DNA of 64,000 bases from Crotophaga sulcirostris (taxonomy: Eukaryota; Chordata; Aves; Cuculiformes; Crotophagidae): the NCBI GenBank assembly GCA_013397455.1, contig VYZB01000328.1, positions 513,115-577,114 of the forward strand, written 5' to 3'. Below, piece after piece: positions 11,141 through 25,440 of this stretch. The notes under the pieces were generated by a model that was not told where the DNA came from, ran no database searches, and worked only from the letters and a program-made list of their open reading frames with translations. The position numbers and the translations under genes were made by a program. Numbering within the stretch: position 1 is the stretch's first letter; each line of letters begins with the position of its first letter.

Positions 11141-14100
11141 AAAACTAATCCTTCTTGCTGAATCTTAAAACAATTAAGCACTTAGTAGCCTTTAGATTAA
11201 TATATCAGCCCTCAACAGCCAGGGGGTGTGGGGTGGATAGAGAAGTAAGTCACAGTGCAGGTAAGACAGCAGCCTCAGTTCCAGCTCCAGCAATCCCAAT
11301 CCATGTGCTGGTCCTTGCTTTCTCCAGCCATACTTTGAAGTGCATCAAAAGCAACGGTAAACAAATGATTTGAAGTTCACGAGCGTTACGCTTAATTGCT
11401 GGAATCATGGTGTTAGTTTTATTTTTAGTTCTTGATTGGGGCAGGGGCTCCGTTTTGGACTTCACTGTTAAAACTCGAGGAACTTGGCAACCGTCGTCCT
11501 GCTGGAATTCCCCCAGCTCTGCATTTTAGCATTGCAGTGATTTGTAGACATCGCTACTTAAGCTCACAGCTGTGCAAGAGGAGAAGGAAGCGGGGCTGAC
11601 AGCACGGGACAAATGTGTGCCTGGCAGGCAGTGTCATCTGGAATTCCCCAAAGTGTAGAGCACGCTCGTCCCCCACAGCCATACCAGCCACCCTCAGCTG
11701 GTAAAGCACACCTTAGAAGCACCCATTAGGGACCTCTGGTAACCAAATGGGTTCATTGCTGTAAATAGGGGGGGCAATATGAGAGCCAAATTGTGCACAG
11801 GCAGGCTGTCAACCCCCTCGTAGAGAAAACCGCTGTGAATCTCACGTACCTGTATTGCACCTCTATCTATGCCTCTTTCTGTGTCTACTTCATCAATAAA
11901 CAGCACTCCTTCCCAGTACGAACTGCACTGTAATACACATTTTTCCTATTTCTTCCTCTGCCTGATGCCATGTTCCAAGGTCTTGGCTCACCTGAGCCCA
12001 AAAGAGACTGACTCCTATCCTGACAGAGACAGGTCTTGATGAACTGCACTCGCAAGGACTAATATTTATTCTCCTTTGGATTTCCAGCCCAGCTTTAAGA
12101 TTTAGCTTTTTAAGATCTAGACTTCCAGTAATTTCTTCAAAACCTTCAGATTTTCCTTCCATGTAACACTGCTCCTATGTGTTAGTCCTGGAAAATATCT
12201 CTGGAAGAAGAGTGATGGATGCTTTTATTTTGAAGGGTGGATATAAGGAATGACAAACACCAACACATAAGATGTCTTTTTTGAGACAGAATATAACTTT
12301 CACCTATGGTTCAAATGTCTATTCTTTTTTTCCCAGATCCTACATTTTTCAGATGTCTCCCAGAACTGACACTAAAAAACATGTGGACAGCAGCACGGGT
12401 TACGAAGAGGGGAAGCTGAGAGAAAAGTAGTCTGGTGGCACAGAGATGTGCATTAGAAAACAGAAGAAGCTAACTGCCTAAAGGGTGAACCCTGATTGCA
12501 GAAGTAGCCACAAACCAAGGAGATACAGGGAACACAAGAAGGAACTGGGAGTGACAGCAGCGAAGGTCTCTAAGACGTACTGGCATCCTACAGGATCTGT
12601 TGAGGACAGCCTAGGGACAACTGCTAGCTTGTTCTTGCTCTCTAGGCAAATGACATTTGCAATGCACATGCCCTGTTTCAGCTATGAGATACATTATATT
12701 TAGAGGAATTAAAGTAATTCTTTTAGAGGAATGCTGATTGTGTTGCTTATGTAGACTCTGTGTTCTGCTAAAGGCTGTTGTATCAGTGTATTCTCATCTC
12801 TCTGTGACTTAGATTTCTTTTTTTGGAAGCCTATGTGTTTGAGTAGAATGAAAAAAGGTAGGAAGGGATGGCTTGGCTTTCTGGTTGCTCTTTACTCAAA
12901 CCTTCAGCGTGCGGGCAAGACTGACCTATATCAAAGAAACTGAAACTGGCTACACAGAAAGATCTTCCTAATTCACCATGCTGCAAAGCACAAGGGGGAT
13001 TTTTTTCCATTCATCATCTTCTTTCAATTAGAGTCATCTTGAGTAAGACTATGCCTACAGTGGAAGCAACATTTGCAGCTCCACGGTGGTCCCTCAAAGC
13101 ACGTTACACCAGTGCAGCCCCAGGCCCCACACCAGTGCTCTGCTCCAGTGCCAGCAGCAGAGCTCCTCTGGGACACAAAGGCTTCCTCTGTGTTCCTGTT
13201 GCTGCTGTGCTGAGGGGTTCCCAGCTGGGGCACTCTGTGGCCTGCTCCCTGCAAACTGCTGGGAATGGCTTCTGGTGGCAGAATGAGTTTGGAGTGCTAC
13301 CAGTAACCCGTGCAGCCTGGGAACCCAATGGATCTCCCATCCATATTACATCTGCTATCTACATGTAATCATTACCAGCCTGACAACAGTGACTCCTTCT
13401 ACATAATAGAAGCACTTCTTTGTCCTCCAGTCTTTGGGCAGCTAATCACTCTACCAGCACTCAGAGCATTGTCCCCTGATTGTTGAAGCAAATCATCCCT
13501 AATTCTTTTCCTCCAGGGATTCCTTCAGCATCTTGTGAACTTCCGCAGACCTCTCCTATCTCCTGTTTAACCTTGGACACCCTCTTCTCTACCCTTCCCT
13601 TCTCACCCATCCTTTGAAACTACCTCCTCACTCAGCTGTGGACATCCCCTCGCCCACTGCTCAGCCCTGACACCCACTCCCTATTGCAGAGAGATGTAGC
13701 TTTGGCCAAGATGAAAGCACTGCCATGGCAATTTCTCCACCTGCCCACTGCAATTAATGCATTCTTGTCTGGGCTAGAGAGCCCTCATAACCTCCAGAAG
13801 GCCACTGAGGAACCTAAGTAACCTGGGTTGGAAAGCCAAGACCTGGAGCGCAGGCTTGGAGCTCAGGACACCCAGCTCAGACCCTGGCCTCTGGGTGATC
13901 TGTCCAGCTTTGCCTTTCCACTCCTGAGGCACAGCAGTGCCACCAGGTTTGTAATGTACATAGAGATCTGCTGACCACCTGTTATTCAGGGATACATGGT
14001 CCAGAGACTCTCCAAACTTAAAAATTAAAAGAAAATTTAAGTCTCCATGCATTTAAAAAAAACAAACAAACTTTTAAACCAAAACCTATTAAAAAGCAGT

Positions 14101-14997
14101 TGTAATTATTTTGTCACTCACTTTTCCTGTCAATCCCTTCCCCAAACCTATTTGCAACAACAATTAGAAGCAGTGCCCATCTCGAGAAGGAGGAGTCCGA
14201 GCTGCTGGAGAGATGTGAGAGCTTTTACTGCACTAAGTGAGAAAGTCTTCTCAAAGACAACATGAGCAGAAAATCCAGGCCCAGCCCCTGAAATTCTGAG
14301 ATATTTTTGAGCCAAGTCCAAAAATAAGTACTGTAAGATAAACTTTACAGGCAAACTGTAAAGCCACAAAACCTTTTCAGGTCCATAAAAAAAAAAAAAA
14401 ATCCCTTTCGTCTAAATAATAGGCATCATTTGCTCAGTTTTAGAAACCCAGTTGGGAACATGCATTTGGGTTTACCTTTCAAAGATTACACAAGACTTTT
14501 GCAGCCAAGCTGCCAGCCCTGGTATTTTTACAGCAGGACAAAAGGAGTGATGATTCGTTCCCTTGGTGGAGATGTCGGGTGCAGATCTCTGCTGAGAGAT
14601 GCCCGGCCCTTCTGCCACATGCCAGCTTCTGCTGCCCAGCTGCAGCTACAATTACAGCCAACAGGGGCCATCTCTTGTGCCTCTGGAGGAACTGCCTAAC
14701 CCCACCAGCTCCTCGGCCACCACCAGTAATAGCTTGCAGCAGATGCCTGGGTGCAAGTCCACAAGCTGCTGGGGAATGGAGACACTTGGAGATCTCTGCT
14801 GCTGCATTCTGCTGCACAGTCTGGGGAGAACCCTCATCTTTTCTGCAGGATGAGAGGGGAAAAGGCAAGTGTTAAATGCCTAAAGCAACATAAAACAGCT
14901 AACTGTGTCCTTTCCAGCGATCCAGATCTCTGCAGCATCACAGAATACTAAAACAAAAGGAAGCAACAGCCCTAGAAACTGAAGTGGGTGAGGTCAT

Positions 14998-15500
14998 TTT
15001 TCACAGTTTCACAGTATAACCAGGTTGGAAGAGACCTCTGAGATCATCAAGTCCAACCTATAAGCCAACACTAACACCAACTCATCACCTAAACCATGGC
15101 ACTGAGTGCCTCAGCCAATCTCCCCTTAAACACCTCCAGGGTCGGCGACTCCACCACCTCCCTGGGCAGCGCATTCCAGTGGCCAATCACCCTTTCAGTG
15201 TAGAACTTCTTCCTAACATCAAGTCTAAACCTCCCTTGACGAAGTTTAAGTCCATGTCCTCTAGTTCTGTCCCTGGTCACCTGAGAGAAGAGACCAACCC
15301 CTGCCTGACTACAACCTCCTTTTAGGCAGTTGTAGAGAGCAATAAGGTCTCCCCTGAGCCTCCTCTTCTCCAGTCTAAACAGCCCCAGCTCCCTCAGTCG
15401 CTCCTCGTAGGGTTTGTGTTCCAGCCCTTTCACCATCTTCGTTGCTCTCCTCTGGACATTCTCCAGTATCCTGGCATCTTTCCCGAACTGAGGGGCCCAT
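14998..15500 (-). mobile_element. CR1 LINE, 5'-truncated 3' end
   Basis: CR1 non-LTR retrotransposon fragment on the minus strand, covering the end of ORF2 and the 3'UTR. The translated piece at 15089-15436 contains the conserved CR1 C-terminal words [39 protein letters not shown] and the [21 protein letters not shown] block. The frame is intact for 115 codons. It ends in two copies of an ACTGTGAA-type octamer repeat instead of the ATTCTATG-type tail seen in the copy at 40.6 kb. It matches the copy at 18.4 kb with only a few differences over the shared tail, implying recent insertion. It lies inside TP63 intron 1 in the same orientation as the gene. Confidence 0.93.
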
Positions 15501-18375
15501 TTTCAAGAGAGGATAGTCATGACAAAATGCAGCTATTACAGGCCTTCATCACTGCTGTTCTGTAGTGATTTTAGGTATGTAATAAGGAAAACTGAAAAGT
15601 TCTGAAGAGGCAATGGCCAGAAATCTTGCTTTCCTGAGGCTTGGCTGAATTAAATTTCCCCTTTTGAACTTTGCTCATCAGTATTCTTCCTGGGAGAACA
15701 GCGTTTACCCAATAACAATATCTACAGCAGTTCATTGCTGTCTATTTTTCACATGAAAGTTGCTTTCAGTATTTCCCACAGGAAATGGGGTTCTCTTGAC
15801 TGTTGCCTGCTGAAATTTTGCAGTGCTGAGTCCAACCAACATCTCTCAAGTTTCATGAGTCTACCTCTATCACACCAACACAGAGACTACAACACAGAAT
15901 GAGAAATTGCTTTATTTATAATAGATGGTAAAAGAATTCAGTCGAATGCATCAAAGCTTCAGAAAAGCAGTTGAGGTGTCAGGAACAGGCTCTCATTAGA
16001 TACTACAAGGCTCTGAAAGAGGTCAGAGCTACAGGGAAAAATAAAACAACAAACCCAACAGAAAAGTTTGACTTGCAACCAGGGTAGAGCAGCAAGGGAA
16101 CACCTCAGCTACATCCACTCTGCTGGTCTGGTTTGTGTAATATCCTTTATTGACATGCAAGCACATTTTTCAGATGTGGCCCTGGCTTGAGCTCTAGGCT
16201 GTCTGGAGAGGAAATGAATGTGAGCACTGTTGAGTCTAATCTCTTGTGAACAAGTTAGGCACAGTCCAGGCTGAGCTTCCTACAGTCCAGTCCACCACCA
16301 AATGCCCTGAGGTCATCTCTTCCTAAGGACTGTGCACCATCACAGCTAGTGTCAGCCACAGGTAGCACATCACCAAGCAAACCTGAGAGAACCACCCCCC
16401 CGATAAAGGGTTCACCATGAGCACAGCTGGTCCAAACCAGGGACGTGCACGGTGCTGGGTAGCTGCCTAGGGATACCTCTTTGGGTTCCTGAATGGCTTG
16501 CTTGTTAACACAATAAAAATGAGATTATGTGGTGAAAAGAGGAACTGTTACAGTCTACAGAGCAAAGCCAGAGCAGTATTTCTCCCAAAGAGTAACAGGG
16601 TTAAATCAGAAAAAAATCCCACATTAGTTTATATCTCCTTTAAAAGTCCAGGTGAGAACCCACCATCATCTCACATGCAATGCCTGCAGAGATGAATTCA
16701 GGTTCAGTGCTTCTCCTAGGCAGTGCAGGGATGAGGTGTCATCTGAGGAACCCTCACACTACTGATTTACAAGCTCCAGACCATGGTGTATAGATAGCGC
16801 CCAGCTGAGCAGACAATGGGACTTTTCAAGCACAGTATTCTCTATTTACTGGCAGATATGCGTAGAAATACAGTGTATGGGAACTGGCAGAGTGACTCTA
16901 CTGTTAGACACAGTGCATATATGCAGAGTCCTTCCAAGGCAACTTGGCAGGGGCTGGGAACACTCAATGCAGCCTGCAACCACTCCTGGCCATGGGACGT
17001 ATGCCTCATTCAGTCTGCTGCTGAGAGGCTTAGTGAAGGAAGAGGAGACTTTTGCAGCATATGACCATGGGCTTTGGAACAACAGATAATCCCAGCTCAA
17101 AAGTCCAAGTGTCTGTCTGCTCTTCATATCCCCACGATGGAGCTGCCGTGTTTAAATTTGTAGATCAAGACTGAGGTGCTCAGGGGACTGTGCTCTCCGA
17201 CCTGGTCTTGTCAATGAGACAAATTGAGAACCTGCTCTCACCCTCCTGTACCAAACATAATTTCTGAAGTGTTTCCAGCAAGTAGCAGAGAGAGTAAGGG
17301 GCCTTCTGCCTCTCTTCTCCCTGGTAAGAAAGTTTCAGGCCTCTCAAAACCTTTCCCAAACACTAATGTCATCCAAAACCCTCCAGAGACAAAAAAAACC
17401 CAAACAAACAAGAGAGATGCAGGATTTGGCTCCCTCCCACCTCCGCTACAACGGCATCCACTGAACTGAATGAGCTTATCTGCACCAAACCAATGGGAAC
17501 ACCCAGGCTCCATGGCTTGGCTGAGGCAGGCAGAGCACAGGCTTTTCTGTTTGTGCTTGCAACCCCGATTGCTTGTACTGGGATTTCAGCCCTGCAGCAC
17601 GCTCTGAGCTCTGTTTAAAGCTTAGCACAAGTTTCCTGCAAACAGCCTTTCCCCTCATTGCGCCATAGTAGTATCAGTAACATTAAGAACACGTTCCCTA
17701 GGACAGTAACACACTGTGCCAAGAACATGATTTCTTTCAAATTTACTGAGATTTGAGCTTTACTGATGAATGAAGGAATCTGATGCTCTTTCTGCCAGGA
17801 TCTTCCCAATATCTCACAGGTTTTGTTTGCCCAAGTGCTTGAGGTCCTGCAGCTACGACCCCAGGGAAGGCACTGGGCACCCCTGCACGCCAAGAAGCAG
17901 GTGGTGAGTTGCTGCTGCCCCAGTTCACACAGAAAAGACATTCCCCAAATTTGGTGACTGTGAGAGAGGCCGGTGAGGGGACAGCCCACACGTGTCTCGT
18001 GTCTCAACGTGGCCCCCCATCAAGAGGAAACAAAGCAAGAGAAAAATTACAGCCCACGTGGATTTTCAGCCCTGGGGTACTATGCATGGCGAGGCATTTA
18101 GTCATATAAATGTAGTCAGAGAGGGAAGAGAAAACTTCCCTAGACAGAGAACATGAAATAAGGGATTCCTTTTTAGGACTCAAAGACCTCAGACTAACTA
18201 CTGCAAAAGCCTCCTGATATTTTGATTTGAGCTAGGTAAGATTGTTGGGTCCCTAAGGCACCTACTCTTACGAAAGCTGCTTTAGCAGCAGTCTTTAGTT
18301 ATACAAATTCTTTTCTCTATGAAGTGCTTAGGGGACTTATGAAGTCCCACTCTCAAACCCTCTCAAGAAGGCTGA

Positions 18376-18605
18376 AATGTTAGGAAGAAGTTCTACACTG
18401 AAAGGGTGATTGGCCACTGGAATGCGCTGCCCAGGGAGGTGGTGGAGTCGCCGACCCTGGAGGTGTTTAAGGGAAGATTGGCTGAGGCACTCAGTGCCGT
18501 GGTTTAGGTGATGAGTTGGTGTTAGTGTTGGCTTATAGGTTGGACTTGATGATCTCAGAGGTCTCTTCCAACCTGGTTATACTGTGAAACTGTGAAACTG
18601 TGAAT
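18376..18605 (+). mobile_element. CR1 LINE, short 3' tail
   Basis: A 230-bp CR1 tail, severely truncated at the 5' end. It begins at the ORF2 words corresponding to [20 protein letters not shown] and runs through the stop and 3'UTR to three ACTGTGAA-type repeats. It is nearly identical to the 15.0 kb copy, with about two differences over the last 130 bases compared. It is antisense to TP63, in intron 1. Confidence 0.92.
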
Positions 18606-20439
18606 TTTACAAAAATATAACATAAATCATCACGATAATGCAAAAAAGTCCCCAGAAGTCTTTAGAAGCAGGAAACTAAACAGCAGCATCCTGTGTTTCA
18701 GTAAATAATTAAAATGTAAAACAGAAACACCAGCAGAACAGATGTTAGGTGCAGATTCCTGTAATATGAATTTGGTTGACTCTCCGACTTGTTGCCTCCA
18801 CGGTCAACCTGCTAAATCTGATGCACTTTGTATGATAAACAATAACTTCCATTCCCCACCACTGCCACCAGTGACACTCCTATGGGAAAATGAAGTCTTC
18901 TGCTCCACACCATGCGGACTGCACTTTCCAGCACGTAGCAACTCTGTGGCAGACCCGCTATTGCTAAGCCCAAGGGCAGAGAATCCTTCTTTCAAAATTA
19001 AGAGCACTTGCAAAAACAAAGGACAAAGAATTAAGAGCAGATTATAGTCCTGGAAGACACTAACATGTGAACTCATTATCAGAAACACTGCTGGTGTGTA
19101 AGGGAATGCTACCTGGAGCGCTCACAGGATCTTTGCTTTTGCAACTATACCTGGTATTAAGAAATTACAGGGTTGGCTCCCTATAATTTTATCAATGCAT
19201 TGCCACACCTAATGGGATTTATGATTTTTGATTGTGATTATCTTAAAGCAGTAGCTCCTGGAGTGCTATGAATACATCAGTCTTCCGTTCTATCAAAATC
19301 AGGAATAATGTTTCCAGCCTATATGTTTTAAGAGTAAAATTCACAAATACAAACAACCAAACTTGGAAGACTGCATAATGGAATTTTGTTGTTTAACATT
19401 AAGACTTTTAATCGGATGATAATTGATCACCTGATGCCCATGTTAACATTCAGAGCTGTAATCTCATAGCTGTTATAGCCTCCTCTTGGACCTCACTGAC
19501 AGCAAGAAAAGCAGTCCCACTGTTTTACCCCAACAGCTCTGGCTCCTGCTTCTGAGTTTAGAGGTAGACACTGCTGGCAATGCACAGCTGAGCAGCTGCT
19601 GCTTGCAGCATCCAGCCCACCAGCACACTGTGAGCTTCTTTCCATGCATTTTTCCAGCGTACATTGACTTAGGTGCATATTAACATTACAGAACTAGGCA
19701 GACATTGAACCTCCTGGGGCAAGGTTTTGCAAGCAGACTTAGTTTTATGTTTCAAAGAGCCTAATGACCCCCTGATCACTTACTGCAGGGTTTCCCCCTT
19801 CTCACTCTTAGAGATGGCTGTTCTCTTTATAGCTCCATGCACTAATCAAATTCTCCTTGCTTGTGTACATCAGTATTTATCGTATCAGGCCACCTGCAGC
19901 ATTCAAACACCTGACTGGAGATAACTCAGCAGCAAAATCCTGTGGGAAGATGGTCTGTTACACAGAAGTAAGTGATAACAAACAGGCACCAAAAACTCCC
20001 AAGTGAGCCCTAGCAACAAGTATAGGTATTTACACAAAGCTATCTAAGCAGATGGAAGGTTATTTTCTATATGTTATCATGGACCTAATCAAACAGACCT
20101 CAGAAATCTATTGCAGTGAAATACGGATTATTTCAGTTTTGATTGTGGGTTACAAAATTTTAAATTAAGTGGAAATCAGAATTTGAATTCTGTGATGTGA
20201 CCATTGGCTCCCACCACAATGCCTAAGTTCCCATGGTGCAGAACAAGCTTCAAGCCAGGCAACAAATTAAGCACCAAGTTCCCTTGATGTCTTCCTCAAC
20301 TAAGACCCTCCTTCCTTCCCCATGTGTGATACCTATAAGTCTTTTTTCATAAGGGTTCAATACTCCTTTCGCTGTTTGGCATCAAAGAGTTTTATTTTTC
20401 CCAAAACTGAAGCTGAGCCCTTCTGCTCTGTATCAGGGT

Positions 20440-20620
20440 AGAATGCTCTGCCCAGGGAGGTGGTGGAGTCGCCGACCCTGGAGGTGTTTAAGGGAAGATT
20501 GGATGATGTCATGGTTTAGGTGATGAGTTGGTGTTAGTGTTGGCTTATAGGTTGGACTTGATGATCTCAGAGGTCTCTTCCAACCTGGTTATACTGTGAA
20601 ACTGTGAAACTGTGAAATCC
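20440..20620 (+). mobile_element. CR1 LINE, very short 3' tail with small deletion
   Basis: Third member of the same young CR1 set, about 180 bp, starting within the ctgcccagggaggtggtggag segment and ending in three ACTGTGAA-type repeats. Compared with the 18.4 kb copy it lacks about nine bases around 20505-20512, between gattgg and catggtttagg. It is antisense to TP63, in intron 1. Confidence 0.9.
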
Positions 20621-22533
20621 TTGTCTCTGTTGAGAGGAGCCATTAAAAGTTAGCTTGTACCAGAAGGTACCATGCAGATCAGCAGGGGATAATACTTATA
20701 ATATGTACCATAAACACCCTAAACATCTCTAAACAGATGAGCTATTGAGAACTTGCTTTAATTTCTTCAGTGTTTTTGGAAGTTGAAGTTGAGCAAAATC
20801 CTATGAATTAGGTATTCTCTCCTCATAGCAAAAATGACCACATGAAAGACTTCACATATTCTCCTTCCTTTGAGATCTAGGAAAAAGAGAAAACAGTTGA
20901 TTTGATTCCATCTTAATCCCTCTAAGCAGCACTAAAAAGGACTGCAGCGCAGAAAAATATCTTCGTGTGACGCTGGGGGGGGCCTATATAGTTTTGAAAA
21001 GGAAAAGAGAAAAGTGCTGTCTTTGGCAATGACTGTGAAGGGGTTGTGACATCCTCAGCATAACGACATCTCTCAGACGCAGAGCCAAGAGGTACAGCAG
21101 AGAGAAAATGGAAGGGGGCAGCCTGGAGGAGCAGATTGCAGGAGCTCTGCTAGGAAGAAAGAACTGGGTTTCATACGCTGCTCTTTCACCAAGTCCCCAT
21201 CTTCTGATGAGACTGCATTGTAAGAACAGGAGAGCAACCAAAGAACAGACCTCAAACATGAGATGTGTCCCTCCCCTTCCCACCATCAGCAGCACACACC
21301 TTTAGCGAGGTGTCAGGGGAAGCTGAGCTGTGCCATGCTGGCAGCATGTCCTCCCTGCAGAGCTGTTCTGCAAAGCTCTCCCACCCACGAGGCCACCCTG
21401 GAATAACTGTGACCTGGCACAGTGCACGCTGTCCCCTTACACATGTGGCTCCAGCTGGGGACCCTTCTCTGTGGGTTTTCTACCAGGGTGACGGCATATA
21501 CATGAAGGTGACCACCACCTCACAGGATAGCTCACTGAGGCCAACAAGAAAAAGCACCTCCCTGGCTTCTCTCCACCTTTCCTTCCTGCACGGAGACAAT
21601 TCTGCACCTCCAGAAGTCACAGGCTGCTCTAAGCACACCACAAGCTGCTGAGAACAACTTCTGGCCCCTCTTTGAGTCTTTGGAAAGTACCTGCTGTATC
21701 ACTGGCTGTTTCTGCAAATAGACCTATACCAAGTCATGTGGCTTTCCTTACTTGGATTCAGGTCTTTCTGCCAACACAGCAAATTTGGGTTCCCATCTCA
21801 AAGCTGAAGGCAGTTGAGATTTGTCCACCCTGTCATGGCAGGAGTTCAGTTATTCTTCAGCAAAGCATAGTATAAGGAAAGAGAAAAAATGTGCAGTTGT
21901 CCAAACACAAGGATTCTGCAGGGCCTGCGCGTGGGATGAAACACTCCTGCAAGAAATCACCCTATGACAGCTTAAGCAAAGCTCCCTCATAATGTCACCC
22001 AGCTTATACCCAAGAAAAAGGAGAGCTGCTTATGCCAGCACTGATTCACAACCATGAAGGGGCACAGCACTCTCCTGCCTGTGATCAGGAGGGGCAGCCA
22101 GCATGTTTTGCCTGAATGAGCCCCCTCCCATACCAAAGAGAGCAAACCTGCTGTTTCATTACTGCCTGTAAGTAATGATGAGCACTGGGTACTAGAGGGT
22201 TTTTCACCTTTGTACGGCTTTGCAAGCATTAACATCAGCAAGGCTCCTGTTTGGTAACTGCAGTCCATTTACCAGCCCTGCTGGATACATGTGGGAACCA
22301 ATGAAGAAAGTTGAAGTGGCACATACAGTTCTCCTGATGAAAGATCCTTTTGAACCCAGGAGCTCTGGCTGGATGAAACTAGACCCTGATCACCAAAATC
22401 CTTCCAGATGCAGCACCCAGTACATGCTGCTGCCATGGGCCATGCCCTGGGCTTCTTTTCATGCCACAACTAATTTCTGACAGTGTTTCCCTCATCCTCT
22501 TCTAAAAATAGAGTTTTTTCTACATACCTGGTT

Positions 22534-22570
22534 GGGTTTTTTTTGTTTGTTTGGTTGGTTTTTTTTTTGG
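22534..22570. repeat. T/G-rich low-complexity tract
   Basis: T-rich run with gtttgtttggttgg units in TP63 intron 1. Confidence 0.8.
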
Positions 22571-25139
22571 CAACCTACTAGGTTTCCAGCACAGATGCTG
22601 CAGAGACCAGAGGATTTCTAAGTTGTTCCTGGAGATTTGTGAGGCTGTGCTGTATCACATTGTGCCGAGAATACAAAGCCAGAAATGAAAGAGAAAAGAC
22701 CAGCTTGTGTGAGAGGCCTTTCATTCCAAAGGGAGGAGTGAGCCACAGTGAATGCCTTCAACACATTAGTGATGTCAAATCTCAAGCCCACCAATTAGCC
22801 TGGGCATGGGGAGAGGGGTGAACAGAGCAGGCAGGACTGTAGTCCAGTGCATCAGCAGATGCATTCCCTACAGACCTAAAAGAAGAGAGCTCCTGGGTAA
22901 AACCCAGCCTAATGACCATTATTTCCAAGAACACAAGTAACTTATCTGTAAACATCACTCCCCCAACCAGGCATTAGCTGAAAAAAAGTGGCTTTGGAGA
23001 GAGAAACTAATTACATAGCTCTCAACAGCTCAACTTTGATCATAATTACAGTGCCTTCTTCATCTTACATTAGTGGCTTTCAACTGCAGCTAGGTGGGCA
23101 CTTCTTGGAAGGTGGATATCCCTCCTGTTTCAGAGAACTAGCTCATTTTATGACTCAGAGCTAGCCTGGGTTTTCTGCAGCACCGAATCAACATTCAAAC
23201 AGCATTACCATTCAAACAGGTAATTTAAGGGGGTCACCAACTTCGCACAAACATAGGTGCTTCTGACCTTACAATAGCACTTTCCCAGGCCCAGAAGCCA
23301 GAGCTCTGAGTCTGCTTTATCCCTGATATCAAGCATTTCATGTAAATCCCTCCATAAGGGAAACAGAAGTAGAAAAACTTTTGAGATTTTTGCTCATCTC
23401 AGTTACTGCTGAACTTTAACATCTCTTAGCTCTTCCTGTTTAAGAAGAAAGCACAATCATGACATACCTTTCCAACCTCACTTCAGATATTCACATGTCA
23501 TATTTGCATCCCTCACTTCTGCACGGGGACGTACAACCCTACCAGTGCCCGGTGCCTCTCTGCCCCTCTCTGAGCTGGGCTGCAGCTCCAGCACTGAACT
23601 CCGATGCCACAGACACCAGGGAGGCTGGGAAAGAGGAGGCTGCTGTCCTGTGCCCCGGCAGAGTTTTCTGTACTTTTGTGTGATGCAGGGGGTGCTTCGC
23701 TTTGATACCCACATTTAAAAAAGAAAAAAAATAGCCTAAAGGAGAGAGCTGTGATGTTGAGGCTGGACTGGCCTGAACACCGACACATAGCACCAGGAGT
23801 CCAGGCACCCAGCTATTTTTCCTCCTCCGTAGCACTGAATTACTGTGTTGTCTGGATATACTGCAGCAGCAGCACATAGTTTCAAAGCTGTGAAATGACA
23901 AGCAGTTAGTATACAAGCATTATAACAGCACATTAATTAATGCTTCTAAGCGAGATCTATGTTCACCTCTTGACAGAGAAAATGTTTTAGATGGCTCCCC
24001 CGCTGCCTGCCTGCCGGACACCCCCAAAGTGGAGAGACTGACAGGCGAAGCAATAGCAGAGGGCAAAACTAACCAGGATTTACAACTGCTTCCCCTTCCA
24101 TGCTGAGTTACAGGGAAATCTGTGTGCCCTCCCACCCATTTTAGCAGGGTTTCAAACACTTTTCACTATTGTTATTTTGCCAGTATGCCTCAGCTCAATG
24201 TTATCAGTTTGCTGTTTAGATTATTACTGGATGTTTAAAGGTGCAAAGAAACACACTGGTATTGGCTAAATAAAGCACTTAGACCACATCAAAGCAGAAC
24301 TATTTCAAACCGTGTAGAATAAATGCAATTATGAAACTATTCAATTTTGTTAAATCAGTCAGACTAATGTCACCCAACACATCATGTATATCCACCAAAT
24401 CAAGCTTAAAGCTGAAGTCCAGCTGTGTCTTCGGACTGAGAAAATTATCTCTGGGACCGGCTTTCAGCTGACTTTGACCTGTGGCAGAGCACAGCAACTA
24501 ATAACTGGACAAATGCCACTCTCAGCTCATGTAAATAGACATGCATAACAGCTGAGACACGTTATTACTCAAAGCTACATCTCGATCATGTTTTACGACT
24601 GAAGGGTGTCACAAACTCTATCTGTCCCAAGCTGTCCTGAGGCTTTCCACACCACAATCGTCACATAAAATCTCATCACACTGCTGAGGCATGCAGCGAG
24701 GCGCGGCATTTCTAGTAAAAGGCCTGCCTTGCTGGAGGATGCAGATCTGAAGGGGAGAAAGGTCCATTTAAAAAGTTCTACAGAATACAGCCAAGGTAAC
24801 ATTTTTTCTTTAATTCTTACACCAGCTGGGTTGTTTTGCCTAAGCTGTAGCAGTAATTTTATGAATCTGTTCTTTGACATGGATCGGGATGGGACTGGCA
24901 GGAGTTCACAGAGGCTGGGAAGCTGTCCCAGAGCTCAGGTACAGTTCCCTGTGCACCTTTAGGCTTTCCAGTGTTGGTTCATTTCTGGGTTGTTTGGGAT
25001 ATTTTTTTCATGTTTCTATTTCAGCATTTGCCTGGCTGTGGCTTCCAGCCACTGAAACTTTTCCATCTGCTAAAGTCCCTACTGCTGCCAACCAGAATCC
25101 ACCTTCCTGGATGGGAACCACTCTTAGATTGCCCTTCTC

Positions 25140-25440
25140 CTGGACACATTCACATTCCCACCGCAGTCAGCAGCGCTGGGCAGGTTTGCGGAAGATCAGA
25201 GCCAGGCTGCGTGTGCCAGGCCAGCCGTGTGGCTCGTGTTGTGGAAGGTCTCGCCAGGGAAACCAATACCCCCAGCTTCGCACCGCATTCCTCTGTCACC
25301 GCAGCGCAGCCAAGGACTGCGCGCTATTTCCCAGCTTCCCTCCACTCCTTCCCCTCTGCCGGCCCCAGACACGGCCTCTCCTCGCTGCCAGGTGCCCACA
25401 GTCCTCCCCAGGACTGTCATACAGCAGTGACATCGGGCAC
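25140..25440. other. GC- and CpG-richer patch in intron 1 near the TA promoter
   Basis: About 300 bp with many more C, G and CpG than the surrounding AT-rich intron, about 1.0-1.4 kb downstream of TA exon 1. A 192-codon open frame spans 24874-25452 on the plus strand, but it is rich in Pro, Ser, Arg and Cys, is covered by open frames in other phases and on the other strand, and resembles no family I know. The likely reading is a regulatory or promoter-proximal GC patch, not a gene. Confidence 0.4.
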
